A stretch of DNA of 64,000 nucleotides, from NCBI GenBank assembly GCA_029721435.1, contig CM056576.1, positions 68,465,876-68,529,875 on the forward strand, written 5' to 3'. Made by a program: the position numbers and the translations under genes. This document shows positions 42,846 through 55,385 of this stretch, piece after piece. The notes beneath the pieces are model-generated. The model searched no databases and was not told the origin of the DNA. It saw only the letters and a program-made list of their open reading frames with translations. The DNA is from Gymnothorax reevesii. Lineage: Eukaryota > Chordata > Actinopteri > Anguilliformes > Muraenidae. Each line of letters opens with the position of its first letter. Position 1 is the stretch's first letter.

Positions 42846-44264
42846 ACAGAAAAATAGAGCATGCCTTGCCAAACTAAAGAAAATGCCGCTGCTATATTTC
42901 AAAGTGTAGGACGCGGTGCAAAATTCTGGCAGCTCAAGTTATGTAAAAGATAAATTTTCGTGGTATGAGGCAGTGGACAGCATAATCGGCCAAAAACGCA
43001 AGGGCAAAAGAACTCCATTTGCAACATCCACCTCAACCCTCCAGGCTAACTTTTGGACCTAGGAGTGCATGCGCTCCCAACCTGAAAAAGTTGGGTGCAC
43101 AGGCCAAAATTTAAGCGTGCAGGCCAAAACTGTGGTCACGAAAAGTTCCATGACACTTTTCTGAATATTTACAAGCCCAAATACAGATACCTGAAAACAC
43201 TATCAGTTGTTGCATCATTTATTTAAGAAATATTATAAGAAAGCACTTTGTGAACTGAAAAGTAGATAGTGATGTTCACAAGAATGTTTGAAAATGCAGT
43301 TATCAGTTTGGAGAGTTATCAAACAAGTCTAAATAAATGTACAAGTCTCCATTTCCCCAAGGGACAACTTTTCATCAAATCCTCCCCTGTACATAAACTG
43401 AATCATTCATAGAAAAATTATGGCCAAATTTAGATGAGCACCCCCCCTAAAACCAACATGTGGGGATAAATGAATGAATAACTCCCAATTAGCACAGTGC
43501 TAGTTCTAAAATTTATAACTGTTATTGCTGCTGCCATCCCAAGGAACAATTTGACACCAAACATGGCTTAATTGCTAATAGAATATGAGACCCAGGAGGA
43601 ATTAAAGCCGTCAAAAAAGCATAATTTGGCTTCATTTTTTTTCATCACAAATTGACGGGTTCAGCATTGAAATTTATATAGTTCCCCAATTGATCCATCC
43701 TAAGTATTTGGTAAAAAGTAAGTGCAGTATGCCAGGTTCGTTTGCACAAAGTTTCAAGAAATTCTTTCCCCAATAACAATGTAGTAGGATAATTTATTAT
43801 AATTATAATTTATATTATTTACCAGTTTTTTATTTCGCTGTTTAGATTTTGCACATTTCGAAGGGTAATGGAAACACACATAGAAAGTGAGGATGATGTC
43901 CAACGTTTTAGCCCCAAAAAACCGTCTGCTTCGTGACTGTAGACTGTTCGTAAGTAAGTAAAGTAAGTAAAATTTATTTGTATAGCACATTTACAACCAA
44001 AATGCTTTACATTCAGTAAATAAAAGAAAATAAAAGACTCATTAAGATTCAGCCAGAGCTGCACATAGGATATCAAAGGGCACTGACAAAGACAATGACA
44101 CAGTACAAGGAGAAAGACGCCACCATCATGCAAATCAGTGGCTGCCAAATGCAACCCGGAACAGGTGTGTTTTAAGTGAAGTTTTTAAACCAGACACAGA
44201 TGATGCAGATTTCAGTTCGTTTGGTAGACTGTTCCAAAGCCTTGGAGCAAACACACTAAAAGCA

Positions 44265-45904
44265 CTAAAGGTCCCCTTTATGGGCCTGACGAGACTGTGG
44301 AATGTTGAGAAGTGACTGTGCAGCAGACCTTAAGGATGGCGTTGGGGTGAATGGACACAGAATGTCGAGAACATACAGTGGCGCTAGACCATTCAAGGCT
44401 TTAAAAACAATCAGTGCCGCTTTGTACTGGATTCTATATTTAACAGGGAGCCAATACAAAGCTGCCAGGATGAGTGTGATATGCTCACTTTTTCTTATAC
44501 CAATGAGCAGCCTGGCTGCTGCATTCTGGACCAGCTGTAGACGGGCAAGGGAAGATTCAGCGACTCCAGTATAGAGTGCTTTACAATAATCAAGTCTGGT
44601 AGTGATAAAAGCATGTATGACTTTCTCAAAGTCTGATTCCGTTAAAAATGACTTTAGTTTAGCAACTGTTCTGAGCTGGAAAAAGCTACCCTTTAATACG
44701 GCATTTATCTGCTTGTCAAACTTAAGGCCGGCATCAAACAAAACCCCAAGATTTTTAACCTGTGTTTTAGTAAAAGGAATTAAAAGACCCAGGTTCCCCC
44801 TCAGACGTTCAGTATGCTTTGGGGGGCCGAAAAGAATAACCTCAGTTTAGCCCTCATTTAATTGTAAGAAACTATGCGCCATCCAATTCTTTATATCTAA
44901 GATGCAGTCATTGAGCCCAGTTGTAGAGCACTGACTACCAAGGGATAGAGGTATATAAAGTTGCAGATCATCAGCATAGCAATGAAATGAAAAATTTTAT
45001 CTCTGAATAATATGACCCAGGGGGAGCATATAGAGAGAAAACAGTAGTGGGCCCAAGATGGACCCCTGAGGAACTCCTGATGACAGGATGGCAGGTGCTG
45101 AGGAGTTGGCGCCAATATTGATTCTGAAAGTTCTGTGTTTAATGTATGAAACAAACCAATTTAGAGCCATGCCCTTAATTCCAACCCAGTGCTCCAGACG
45201 TTCAATGAGAAGGTTGTGATCTACAGGACCAAAAGCTGCACTCAGGTCCAACAGAACCAAGATAGAACAGTTGCCAGAGTCAGCATTTAATAACAGGTCA
45301 TTTGCCACCTTTAGAAGGGCAGTCTCAGTGCTATGAAATGCCCTGACACCTGATTGGAAAGTCTCATAGACCTTGTTATTATGTAAAAAAGTTGAGAGTT
45401 GAATGGAGACAAATTTTTCTAACACCCTGCCTAGAAATAGTAATTTAGAAATGGGGCAGTAGTTAGTCATTATCTTAGCATCCAGATTTTGTTTCTTTAA
45501 AAGAGTTTGTTTAAAACAGTCAAGAACTGTACCAGTGGTTAAACTGGAATTTATTATGGCTAGGACATCATTGCTGATTGTGTCAAAAACCTCTTTAAAA
45601 AACCAAGATGGGAGTACATCCATTGCAGAGGTAGAGCATTTCATCTGAGAGATGGCAAGGGATAAGTCTGACAAAGAGATTAAATCAAAATGTTCAAAAA
45701 CTGCATTGATCGATTTGAAGACTAAGGGCCTGGTCCCAGTGATAGTAAAGTTGGCTCTAATGATCTCAATCTTATTTATGAAATATGTAAGGAAATCATC
45801 ACAGCACTTACGTGATGCTTCAAGGCCTTGGCAGGGGCTAGGATTAAAAATTGAGTTTATGGTTTTAAATAAAAAAGCAGGTTTATGCTGATTTTCAAAA
45901 AATT
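44265..45904 (-). pseudogene. Reverse transcriptase of the L2-type LINE
   Basis: RT region on -: [80 protein letters not shown] and [20 protein letters not shown], then after a stop LTESDFEKVIHAFITTRLDY and RLQLVQNAAARLLIGIRKSE with YWLPVKYRIQYKAALIVFKA. These are the L2/Maui-type blocks. The frame runs unbroken from about 45900 to 45000, a shift or stop lies near 44997, and the C-terminus stays open to 44265. The AFDTVDH block reads AFGPVDH. Confidence 0.85.
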
Positions 45905-48900
45905 CGTCGTCGGCTTCCTTCTGTCTCATAAGACAATGGAGTTTTGCGCCAGGGGTTAGTCTGTTGATGTCTTGCAGCGCCTGCTGTGGCTGAACAGTTC
46001 GATGCTGGAATGACAGTCTCTGTTGCAGTTTCTGCAGATGTGCTGAGTACCAGCCTCTGTAGGTGCTGGTGCCGCCCTCTGCCGCCTGCGCCGTTTCCTC
46101 TCCTCCCAAAGGTCCTCTCTCCTTTTCTCGCTTCTCTGGATGCGTTGATGGCGAGCCTCCATTTGCTGCGGTCTGCAGCTATAGCTTCCCAGCCTGCTGG
46201 GTCGATGTTGCCTGCCTTCAGGTCTTGCTTGCAGACATCCTTGTAACGGAGGGTAGGTCTTCCCTTGGGTCTGGATCCAGTGGCAAGCTCCCCGTAGAGC
46301 ATGTCTTTTGGGATTCTCCCATCCTGCATGCGGCTGACATGGCCGAGCCAGCGCAGACGCCTTTGGGTGAGCATGGCAAACATGCTTGGTGTTCCTGCCT
46401 GTGTTAGGACGTTCTTGTTGGAGATACGGTCCTGCCAGGTGATGCCCAGAATCCTTCTGAGACAGCGCAGATGGAAGGTGTTGAGTCTGCGCTCTTGATG
46501 AGAGTAAAGGGTCCATGCTTCACTGCCATACAGCAGTATGTTGAGCACGCAGGCTTGGTAAACCTTCATCTTGGTGTTGGTGCTCAGCATGGAGTTATCC
46601 CAGACCCTCTTTCCCAGGCGAGCCATTGATATTGATGCCCTGCCGATCCTGGTGTTCAGTTCAGCATCCAAAGAGAGGTTGTTGGAAATGGTGGAGCCAA
46701 GGTAGGTGAAGGCCTCCACCACCTCCAGAGTGTAATCGCCTATGGAGATGCGAGGGATGTTACAGATGTCTTGGCCCAGGATGTTGGTCTTTTTGAGACT
46801 GATCGTTAGACCAAACTCTGTACAGGCACATGAAAAGCGGCTGATGAGGCGCTGTAGGGCCTCCTCAGTGTGTGCTGTCAGGGCGGCGTCATCAGCAAAG
46901 AGGAGCTCTCTGATCAGTACCTTCCGTACTTTGGTCTTTGCTCTGAGACGTGCAAGATTGAAAAGATTGCCATCGCTTCTGGTGTGGAGGTAGACGCCAT
47001 CATCTGACTGGTTGAAGGCGTATGACAGCAGCAAGGAGAAGAATATGCCGAAGAGTGTCGGTGCAAGCACGCATCCTTGTTTCACGCCGCTCCTGATTGG
47101 AAAGGGGTCAGAGACAGAGCCATCGTACAGGACAGTGCCCTTTGTGCCGTCATGGAATGATCTGATCAACCTCAGGAGCTTGGGGGGACATCCAATCCTC
47201 TGCAGAAGGATGAAGAGGCCTTTTCTGCTGACGAGGTCAAAAGCCTTCGTCAGATCAATGAAGGCAATGTATAGCGGCCGCCTCTGTTCGCGGCACTTCT
47301 CCTGCATCTGTCTGAGTGAGAAGATCATGTCGACTGTTGATCTCCCAGCTCTGAAACCACACTGTGCCTCAGGGTACACGCGTTCTGCAAGTGACTGCAA
47401 CCTGCTCAGTATGACACGGGCAAAGGCCTTGCCAACTACGCTGAGTAGAGAGATACCCCGGTAATTGTTGCAGTCGCTGCGATCTCCTTTGTTCTTGTAG
47501 AGAGTGATGATGTTGGCGTCCCGCATGTCCTGGGGCACAGTCCCTTCCTCCCAACACTGCAGGAGGAGTTTTTGGAGGTGGTTGAGGAGAGAGCTCAGCT
47601 TGCCAGCCTTGATGACTTCTGGGGGGATGCGATCACTACCTGGAGATTTTCCACTGGCTAAGGCGTCGATGGCCTTCCTGAGCTCTTCTATAGATGGTGG
47701 TACATCCAGCTCTTCCATGACGGGCAGGGTGATGGTGTTTTCCACTGCTGTGTCGGTGACCGTGTTTTCTCTTTCATAGAGCTCCTGGTAGTGCTCTGCC
47801 CATCTTTCCATCTGTTTGCCTCGGTCTGTCAGAATGGCACCTGCGGCAGCCTTGAGTGCTACGACCTTGGTGGTACTTAGGCCAAAGGCTTTCTTCATGC
47901 CCTCGTACATGGCACCGGTGTTGCCGCTATCAGCGGCGAGTTGGATACTCTGGCAAAGGTCCCGCCAATAACCATTGACGCACTGTCGAGCAATCCGCTG
48001 GGCATCACTGCGGGCCTTCCTGTGCGCGGCAAATGTTTTCACTGAAGGCTCCCTCTTGTAGTTGAGCATTGCCTTTCGCTCGGCTGCAATTGCTGGTTCT
48101 AACAGAGCGATTCCGGCATCAAACCAGTCTGGGTTTCTCCTCTCCTTCTTGCCAAAGATGTCCATGGCAGATTTGTAGGTGGAGTCGCGAATGTAACACC
48201 ATCTCTCTTCGGCGCTGCTGTTCGGGCAGTCCCTGAGAGCAGCCTCAACAGTGCTGGTGAAACGCTCACAAACAGCAGGGATTGATGTCCGTGCTGTGTT
48301 GATGCGGGGGTGTCCTTTCTGTTTTGAGCGATAGATTAGCTTACACTGAAGGCGCACCTTACTGGCAACCAGGGAGTGGTCAGTGTCACAGTCAGCACTG
48401 TGGTAGCTGCGGGTAGTGAGGACGCAGTTCAGCATGGTCCTTTTAGTGATGACCAGATCCAGTTGATGCCAGTGGTGCGATCTAGGATGCCGCCAGGACA
48501 CTCTGTGGATGGGCTTGGTGGAAAAGAACGTGTTCGTTACGCAGAGGTTATGGTAAGAGCATAGCTCCAACAGTCTCTGCCCGTTCTCATTCAGCTTGCC
48601 AACGCCAAAGTGGCCAATGCTACAGGGCCAGGAATTGTGGTCGTCCCCGGTTCGAGCATTGAAGTCCCCGAGCATGAACAGATGTTCGGTGTCCGGGATC
48701 TTGCTGACAGTACTCTCCAGTTCTGCGTAGAACTCATCCTTTGTCTCGGCAGAAGAACACAGTGTGGGGGCGTAGATGCTCAGGATATTTACCAGGCCTG
48801 AAGATGTTGATAGGCGGAGAGAGAGGATCCGAGCAGTGCCTTGGGTTAGTTGTTCAACTGAGGTCAGTATGTTGTTTCTTACTGCGAATCCTACGCCATG

Positions 48901-50092
48901 TATTCGTTGTTCCTCTGGTTCTTTCCCCTGCCAGAAGAAAGTATAGTCCTGTTCACGGAGGCTGCCATTAGATGGAGGTCTTGTCTCCTGCAGAGCAGCG
49001 ATGTCAATGTTGAGCCTCTTCAGCTCCCGGTTGATAACAGCAGTTTTCCTGGTGTCGTCAATCTGCTGTAGGTTGTCTGAGAGGCCAGGGCACAGCGTCC
49101 TGATGTTCCAACTAGCTAGCCGTAGGATTGAAAGTTTCTTATTCTTCGTTTTGCCTGGTGCGGGTGTTTTACAGTCTGCTTTTCAGTCTTTATCCTTAGC
49201 TCCAAGCACCCATTGAAGGCAGACTGTGGCGGGTCAGCACCTAATTGGCTGGGGGCTGCCCAGCTTGAGGCGGGCGGTAGCTGACCAGTGGGACTGAAAT
49301 GTCCCTCCCACCGTTGGAAACAGCCCGTAGCGTCTGAGCTTACGCCAATCTGCTCAAGACTTATAACTCGTAACTGCTGCCTCCCGTGTTGTTTCTGTCG
49401 CTGTGGGACAGCGGCACTGAAGTGACCTCTCCAGGGCGCAAGCCTGGGCAGAATTATGGAGATCCTGGGGCGCCCAGTCTTAAGGATCCCCCTCTCGGCC
49501 TCACTGATGTGGTCCAAAGGAAAGCAGGGCAATACATTTGGCATCAGCTTGGCTGCAGGAGCTGCCAGCAGATAGTGCAGTAGCAACCACCAGCCGCCTT
49601 AGGGGCTCCACTCCTGATTTTCTGTCTGGGTTTACTCCCATAGCCTTTCCTTCTCCCAAAGGTGCCCACAAGGCAGGGGGGGGGGACTATTTAACCCATA
49701 GGTGGGGCAGTGGTTGGCGGATGCCAGGGCGTGTCACACACTGCGAGCCTGCACACCGCGCCTCTGGGGCCCACTGCTGCTCCGAGATCTCCTACAGTTT
49801 AGCCTGGGACTGCAAAGTCCCAGTTACCGTGTGTGGCCGCGAGGAGGCACTGCAGGAGTCTTGGTGGTGGAGAGGCTGTGTACCGGCAGGAGGAGGCTTG
49901 CGCAGTCGGCTCCTCTTTTCGCCCCCACTAGTAGGGCTAGCCGGTGGCAGTAGCTAAAAGCAGAGAGTCGCAAGCAGAAGCAACATGCAGCACACAACAT
50001 GCAACATGCACTAACTACAAGCACTTCTACACACTACTGCACTGACGCGTCACACTCACCCTGTGCGCAAGCACACACACAATTTAAAATTT
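45905..50092 (-). mobile_element. RTE-like LINE inserted in the L2-type LINE
   Basis: 4.2 kb bounded by AAAAATT on both sides (45898-45904 and 50093-50099). When it is removed, the L2 frame rejoins as [15 protein letters not shown]. The 5' region (49186-50092) is non-coding and GC-rich. The 3' end carries GCCGACGACG next to the target site. The long reading frame is described separately. Confidence 0.8.
45959..49182 (-). pseudogene. Near-intact endonuclease-RT ORF of the RTE-like LINE
   Basis: Open from 49182 (just after a stop at 49183-49185) to beyond 46150, about 1,010 codons without a stop. Endonuclease: LRLASWNIRTLCPGLSDNLQ, DIAALQETRPPSNGSL, SIYAPTLCSSAETKDEF, MLGDFNARTGDDHNSW, HHWHQLDLVIT and DTDHSLVASKV. 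RT: ASGKSPGSDRIPPEVIKAG, LYKNKGDRSDCNNYRGISLL, EAQCGFRAGRSTVDMIFSLR, AFIDLTKAFDLVSRKGLF, GVKQGCVLAPTLFGIFFSL and LLFADDAALTAHTEEA. Then FTYLGSTISNNLSLDAELN and RRILGITWQDRISNKNVLTQ. One shift near 46140 moves the C-terminal zinc finger ([20 protein letters not shown] then C) into the next frame. All catalytic motifs are intact, so it is young for this window. No early in-frame ATG is seen. Confidence 0.88.
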
Positions 50093-50099
50093 AAAAATT

Positions 50100-51060
50100 A
50101 ACCCAGAAAAATTATCAGCCTTTGCAGATCTAGCCAGTTCTTGAAAACTGAATAGGCGTGTCTTGAATAATTCCAGTGATATATGAAATCTGTCTCTCTT
50201 TCATCTGCGTTCAGCCTTCCTACATTCCTGTTTCGCTCCTCTGATAGAATCATTCAGCCAAGGCTACGACTTAAATTTGGGATTCCGTGATCTAAGGGGG
50301 GCAATCAGGTCTAGTGTAGAGGCACAGCTGGCATTAAAAGAGGCAACCAGTTCCTCAACAATCTGATCAGAGAGAGGGAGGGTTAGAGTAAGCACAGCTA
50401 GACTGAGTGGCTGTAGATGGGCAGAACTTCCTAGAGAGGTGTTCTGTTACTTTAGTAGCTACAGATTGTGAGGAAAATAATACATCAAATGTGATTGATT
50501 TATGGTCAGAGAAAGCAGTTTCTACTATATCAACAAACTCAACATTAAAACCATGTGACATAACCAGATCCAGCGTGTGCCCCTGTTCATGCGTGGGGCC
50601 TTTAATATGCTGAATAAAATCAAAAGATTCCAGGACATTATTTAGTTCATTGACCATAGGCTTATTAGGACAGCAAATGTGTATATTAAAGTCTCCCAGG
50701 ATCAGAATGTGATCATACTGCACAGTTACTGATGACAGCAAGTCGGCAAACTCCTTTATAAAGTCCTTATTTATTTTGGGCGGCCTGTAGATAAGAAAAC
50801 AGAGCAATAGATCTGTAGCCTCGACGCGGAATGCAAGGGATTCAAAGCTGTTATACAAATCAGTTTGGATGGCGGAACATTTAAATCGTTTCTTGAAAAC
50901 CACTGCAATCCCACCCCCTCTTCCAGTAGTTCGCGGAGAGTTTAAGAAGCTACAGTTTGTAGGACACAGATCAGAGTACGCGCTCAAGTCATTCACTCGT
51001 AGCCTCGTGTCCACCAAAAATAAACAGTCACACAGACTCTCATTTTAGGCATTGCGCTGA
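50100..51060 (-). pseudogene. Endonuclease of the L2-type LINE
   Basis: Reads VDTRLRVNDLSAYSDLCPTN, TTGRGGGIAVVFKKRFKCSA, LLCFLIYRPPKINKDFIKEF, HILILGDFNIHICCPNKP and HTLDLVMSHGFNVEFVDI with AFSDHKSITFDVL. These carry the catalytic GDFN, D and SDH positions of the apurinic-type endonuclease that starts L2 insertion. Open from 51017 to 50367; after that the linker (LRSRNPKFKS, stop, PWLNDSIRGAKQECRKAERR) continues to the inserted LINE at 50092. Confidence 0.85.
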
Positions 51061-51349
51061 TAAGCCTTTGGTCGTCGCTGGAGTACACTGGGCAGGCGTT
51101 ACCAGTTAGTTTTTGAATCTGTTTTGAACATTTGCTGCAATCGATAAAGTACTATTCCTCTGACTGCTGGCCAATTATCGAATCCCAAAGAAAACTGACT
51201 ATAAATCTATAAGAACCACAGCTTTTCTCATCTTTATCATCTCCCATATAAGGAAGACGGTGTGTGTCTGTGTGTTCACCATGCACGGCCATATTTGTGC
51301 ATGAATTTTTTTCTAATTTCACACAGTGATACCTGTGCTTCCAAACTAG

Positions 51350-51656
51350 CACCTAAGCCAGGTTTCAATGACGAGCCCCCCCCCCCGATCGAAGAAGGTG
51401 CCATGCCAGCCAAACGGCTTAATGAATCAACTTGCTGGGCTTGGCGCTACAGCGTCGAATTCATCCAAGTACAAGTTACAAGTAACGGGCTTGGCCCAAA
51501 TTAACACCTAAGTTAGGTTTCAATGACGTGCCCCCCCCCCCTCCCGTTCGGAGAAGGTGCCATGCCGGCCAAACGGCTTGATCAATCAACTTGATGGGCT
51601 TGGCGCTACGGCCTCGAATTCATCCAAGTACAAGTTACAAGTAACGGGCTTGATGG
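51350..51656. repeat. 155-bp tandem dimer with C runs
   Basis: Two units 155 bp apart, starting CACCTAAG at 51350 and 51505, each with GGTTTCAATGACG, a C run of 11-13, GAAGGTGCCATGCC and CATCCAAGTACAAGTTACAA. Differences between units are few apart from the C-run length. Confidence 0.85.
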
Positions 51657-52389
51657 CTAGTACTCCAATAAATATAAATAATCTTGCACTCGGACCAACC
51701 AGATACTGCACGAATAATCATGTCCATGCGGAACTTCAGATCAGAGTGGAAGTCCGTATTTAACCCAATCCAACAGGATAGAAGGTTAGTGATTGATATT
51801 GAAACGCTAAATAAAACCATTCGCCACTGGATGCAAGCACCCATAGCTGGTATCAACAAGACTTAAAACTGAGTCACGAATGGTCTATGGTCACGAAGCA
51901 GGCTGTGTTTTTGAACTAATAACGTCGGAGATCGTTCTCACTCTGAAGGTGCGTTTCCATTACCCTTAAAAATGCGCAAAATCTAAATAGCGAAATAAAA
52001 AACTGGTAATGAAAACACTTTCTGGTATCATGAAATTTGCTCTCCGATCTGCAATAGTAGTCACCGAAGTCAAGGCCTAATACATCCACTAATGGACTTC
52101 TGCAGCAGTTACTTTAGACCTAGCCCCAAACTTAACCCTAACTCTAAATTTAACCAAATCTCTTACCCTAAATATTAGTTTGGTGGATGGAAGTTAATTA
52201 GCCCTAAAAATGCAGCCTTCTAGGGCTGTAGCCCATGCTTTGAGATGCACCCAGGCAGTTGTCTCTTTGCACACGGCACATCACCTGTCCTAATATAGTG
52301 TTTAGTGGGTGTCATATATGCTAATTTAAAACAACCGGCAATGCACTTTAAATTTACGATCAAGTAGGATTCAACATTCAGCACACATA

Positions 52390-52910
52390 CAGTACAACCC
52401 TGAAGTTTGGACACACCTTCTCATTCAATGCATTTCCTTTATTTTCACGACTATTTTCATTGTAGATTCTCACTGAAGGCATCAAAACTATGAATGAACA
52501 CATGTAGAATTGTGTGAAATACCTGTAACTGAAACATGTCTTATATTCTAGTTTCTTCAATGTAGCCACCCTTTGCTCTGATTACTGCTTTGCACACTCT
52601 TGGCATTCTCTTGATGAGCTTCAAGAGGTAGTTACCTGAAATGGTTTTCACTTCACAGGTGTGCCTTCTCAGGGTTAATTAGTGGAATTTCTTGCCTTAT
52701 CAATGGGCTTGGGACTATCAGTTGTCTTGTGCAGAAGTCAGGTTGATACACAGCTGTTAGCCCTATTGGACCACTGTTAGATACATACATAATTCCACGT
52801 GTTCATTCATAGTTTTGATGCCTTCAGTGATAATCTACAATGTAAATAGTCATGAAAATAAAGGAAACGCATTGAATAAGAAGGTGTGTCCAAACTTTTG
52901 GCCTGTACTG
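52390..52910. mobile_element. Tc1/mariner-type MITE, 521 bp
   Basis: TA on both sides. Inverted ends CAGTACAACCCTGAAGTTTG and CAAACTTTTGGCCTGTACTG continue inward for about 60 bp (ACACCTTCTCATTCAATGCA). This is a common fish non-autonomous family. Confidence 0.85.
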
Positions 52911-53747
52911 TAAGTAAGAGCAGATTTGGACGATGAGAGCGTTTAGTGTTTCTGGAGTTAATCACTCCTATATTTTCTCTTGTAAAAAAAATAAGAGAAA
53001 ATAGTAAGAAAATAGAAGAGAAATTTAAGAGAATGTTGCTGCATGAGGCCCAATGTGTTAAACTTCATTTCATACCTTCAACTGAAATATAGGACCAAGG
53101 GTCCTGTAGCTTACCGGCAAGAGGTCTTTTTGTGATGATACAAGTTATTACAATTTCAAGTGAAGTTTGACCTTCAAATAATTGAAGGTCATGTTGTGGT
53201 TTTCATTCAGACATTTCTTATTTTGAGGTTCCCCCATCCTCAAACAATTGGAGAGAGACAGATTCTTCAGACAATTAGGCTTTATGGAGGCATATTGATA
53301 AATATAAAGCCGAGTTCTTTTTGCGCAAGAAGAACTGACATTTTGCCCATCACACCCAGTTTTGAGTCTTTCATCACAGGAAATATCTTCCAAGTATGGT
53401 CTTCCTGCCTTCTCTTTCTCGCACTACTAGAGGACAGGCAAACAAAACACTTCCAACTTCCCCTGAGAACTGCAACCAAAAGACAGGCATGCATAACACT
53501 AAAAAGGAGAGGAAAATTACAGTCAAGAGTGGAAAAATACAGTCAGAGGTATGGGATACACATGGATACATAAATGATTCAACTGATTATGTTTTCATTA
53601 ACAACTGATGAATTTACTGAACAAATATTGATCAAAGCTACAAAAATCAAATACATCACCTGATTATGTGTTCAAATCAACTGTACAGAAGCCTGCTTAC
53701 TAATCAAAGCTACAGAAGCCGGCTGCTTACGCGTGTGAGCTGCTCAT

Positions 53748-53945
53748 GCATGTGTGAATTGAATTGCTTGTATGTGTGTGTGGTGTGTGTCTGTGTGTGT
53801 GTGCTGCATGTGTATGTGTGTGTGCATGTGTTTGTGTACACTACTCATTTGTGTATGAACTGCTTGTATGTGTGTGTGTTTTATGTGTATATGTCTGTGT
53901 GTGTATGTGCATATGTACGTGCACATGCAGGTGTGTGTGTTACTG
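53748..53945. repeat. (GT)n-rich microsatellite
   Basis: An interrupted run of GTGTGT/GTATGT units over about 200 bp on the + strand. Open frames across it are a consequence of its low complexity. Confidence 0.9.
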
Positions 53946-55385
53946 CTGCCTACCTAATATGGTTACTGATTATGGTTGTTAATTATGGTTATCGATTTAC
54001 TGATGAATATGATGAGAATTATTGAAATATGATTCTTAACACTCCTCCCGTTGAGGCCATCCCAGTCATGGCCTCACATCAATCATGTCGAAAAAACGGC
54101 ACAGCATTGTTAACCCCTGGTCTATGACCCCCATATTACGCACAAGTGAATTTCTTATGAGTCCGAACAAAAAATATGTCTAGTTGGTCCTTTCCGACTG
54201 TAACACTTTGAGTAAAACAATCTGTCTTGTACGCCAGCAAGTGACCTCCAGTTGTTTTTGTGTTTTGGATTTCTCAAGTCCTTCCGTTGCTCTGGTAAAT
54301 GAAGTTCCAGTCTAATGTCTCACTTGAATCCAGTCATTTTGCTTACTGCAGATAATCAGTCCAAAGATCTCGTCCATATTACACGTTGATTTGCAATTTT
54401 TCCATCTGATTGTTTTGGTAAACAAGCCTTCATGACTGGAACAACTGTATCAGCATATTCATTCAAAACTTCAGGGAGGCTCCAGAAAGGAGCCGGCCTC
54501 GACTGGCTGGTGCACTGGGCTGCCACTTGCCTGTCACTGGAGTGAGAAAATAAAATACAAACACAAACACAGACACATACAGATCCACTCGGCAGATACA
54601 GAACGAGGGTTACCGACACCTGCATAATTTAACATTAGATGTATCAGATTTTATAATATTTACTTTTGCTGCAAGTAATGTGCAGACAATTTGGAGTCAG
54701 AACATTTTAAAAACAGTTTCATCCAGGCCATCCAAAGGATTTACACTTGGAATACCATAGCACCTCCATGCAATAGCCCATAATAATAATCTCCCAAAAG
54801 ACTTCAATTTCAACAATTGCCACTTTATGACTTTATGCCAAAATACAGTACAGTGTCACCTGGGGGTGGACTCACCCCTGCCTTTGGTTGTCTCCTCTAT
54901 AGGAGATCTTACCCGTCTCTGGAGTGAGTCACAACACACACTCAGGTGCTGTGCATTGAGGTCTGAACTATGGAGGGGGTAGTTTTCCTCACCGCTTTTT
55001 ATGGGATAGTTATGAGATGATTCCAGTTGAACTGGTGCTATTGCATTAGCTTTGTGGGAATAATAGAAGAAACAGTTCAAGTTATATCTCACGAATAACA
55101 ATTTGAAACAAATAAGCAGAGTTGATGGAATTCTATTTCTGATGGTTAGGTCCTTCCGCTGAATAAGTCCCATTTCAAGAAATTTGTATTGTGTATTTTG
55201 TCCTCTCGGTCTGAATGTGCTTTGCAAAATCATTAAGTTCTCCTTAATTATTTGGAAAACAATGAGTTTTCCACAGCTCTTGTGCCACCCTGAAAAATTA
55301 ATATTTAAAAATTAATAATTCCCAAATTGCTCATCCTCACTTCTGAGCTCCTGTCAATTTCGCATTAATATTTTTTGGCAGTATG

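Larger units (their letters stand above)
43953..51060 (-). mobile_element. L2-type LINE split by a second LINE
   Basis: Read on -, the element runs from an endonuclease region (51017) to a 3' end with TTTATTTGTATAGCACATTT (inverted) and an ACTTACTTAC tail at 43953-43970. Bases 45905-50092 are a separate insert flanked by AAAAATT on both sides. The 5' end is truncated. Confidence 0.8.
41627..53051. mobile_element. Harbinger-type transposon opened to 11.4 kb by insertions
   Basis: Inverted ends GGGCCTCATGCA (41627) and TGCATGAGGCCC (ending 53051) are flanked by AAT on both sides, a 3-bp duplication as made by PIF/Harbinger elements. Fragments of a Harbinger-like transposase (42060-42180) and of a MADF-like partner (42960-43030) lie inside. 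The insertions are a solo LTR, two LINEs and a Tc1-type MITE. Confidence 0.7.

Noticed and set aside
46063..48801. Open + strand frames within the RTE-like LINE
   Set aside because: Shadows of the long - strand reading frame.
49676..49690. G run and GC-rich block as a CpG-island promoter of a host gene
   Set aside because: It lies in the 5' non-coding part of the inserted RTE-like LINE.
23575..52910. Two TA-flanked MITEs of exactly 521 bp (23575-24095 and 52390-52910) as one family
   Set aside because: Their inverted ends differ (CACTGCCTGTCC versus CAGTACAACCC), so the equal length is coincidence.
53666..54025. Open frames of Cys/Val repeats across the GT tract
   Set aside because: Product of the (GT)n microsatellite in several frames.
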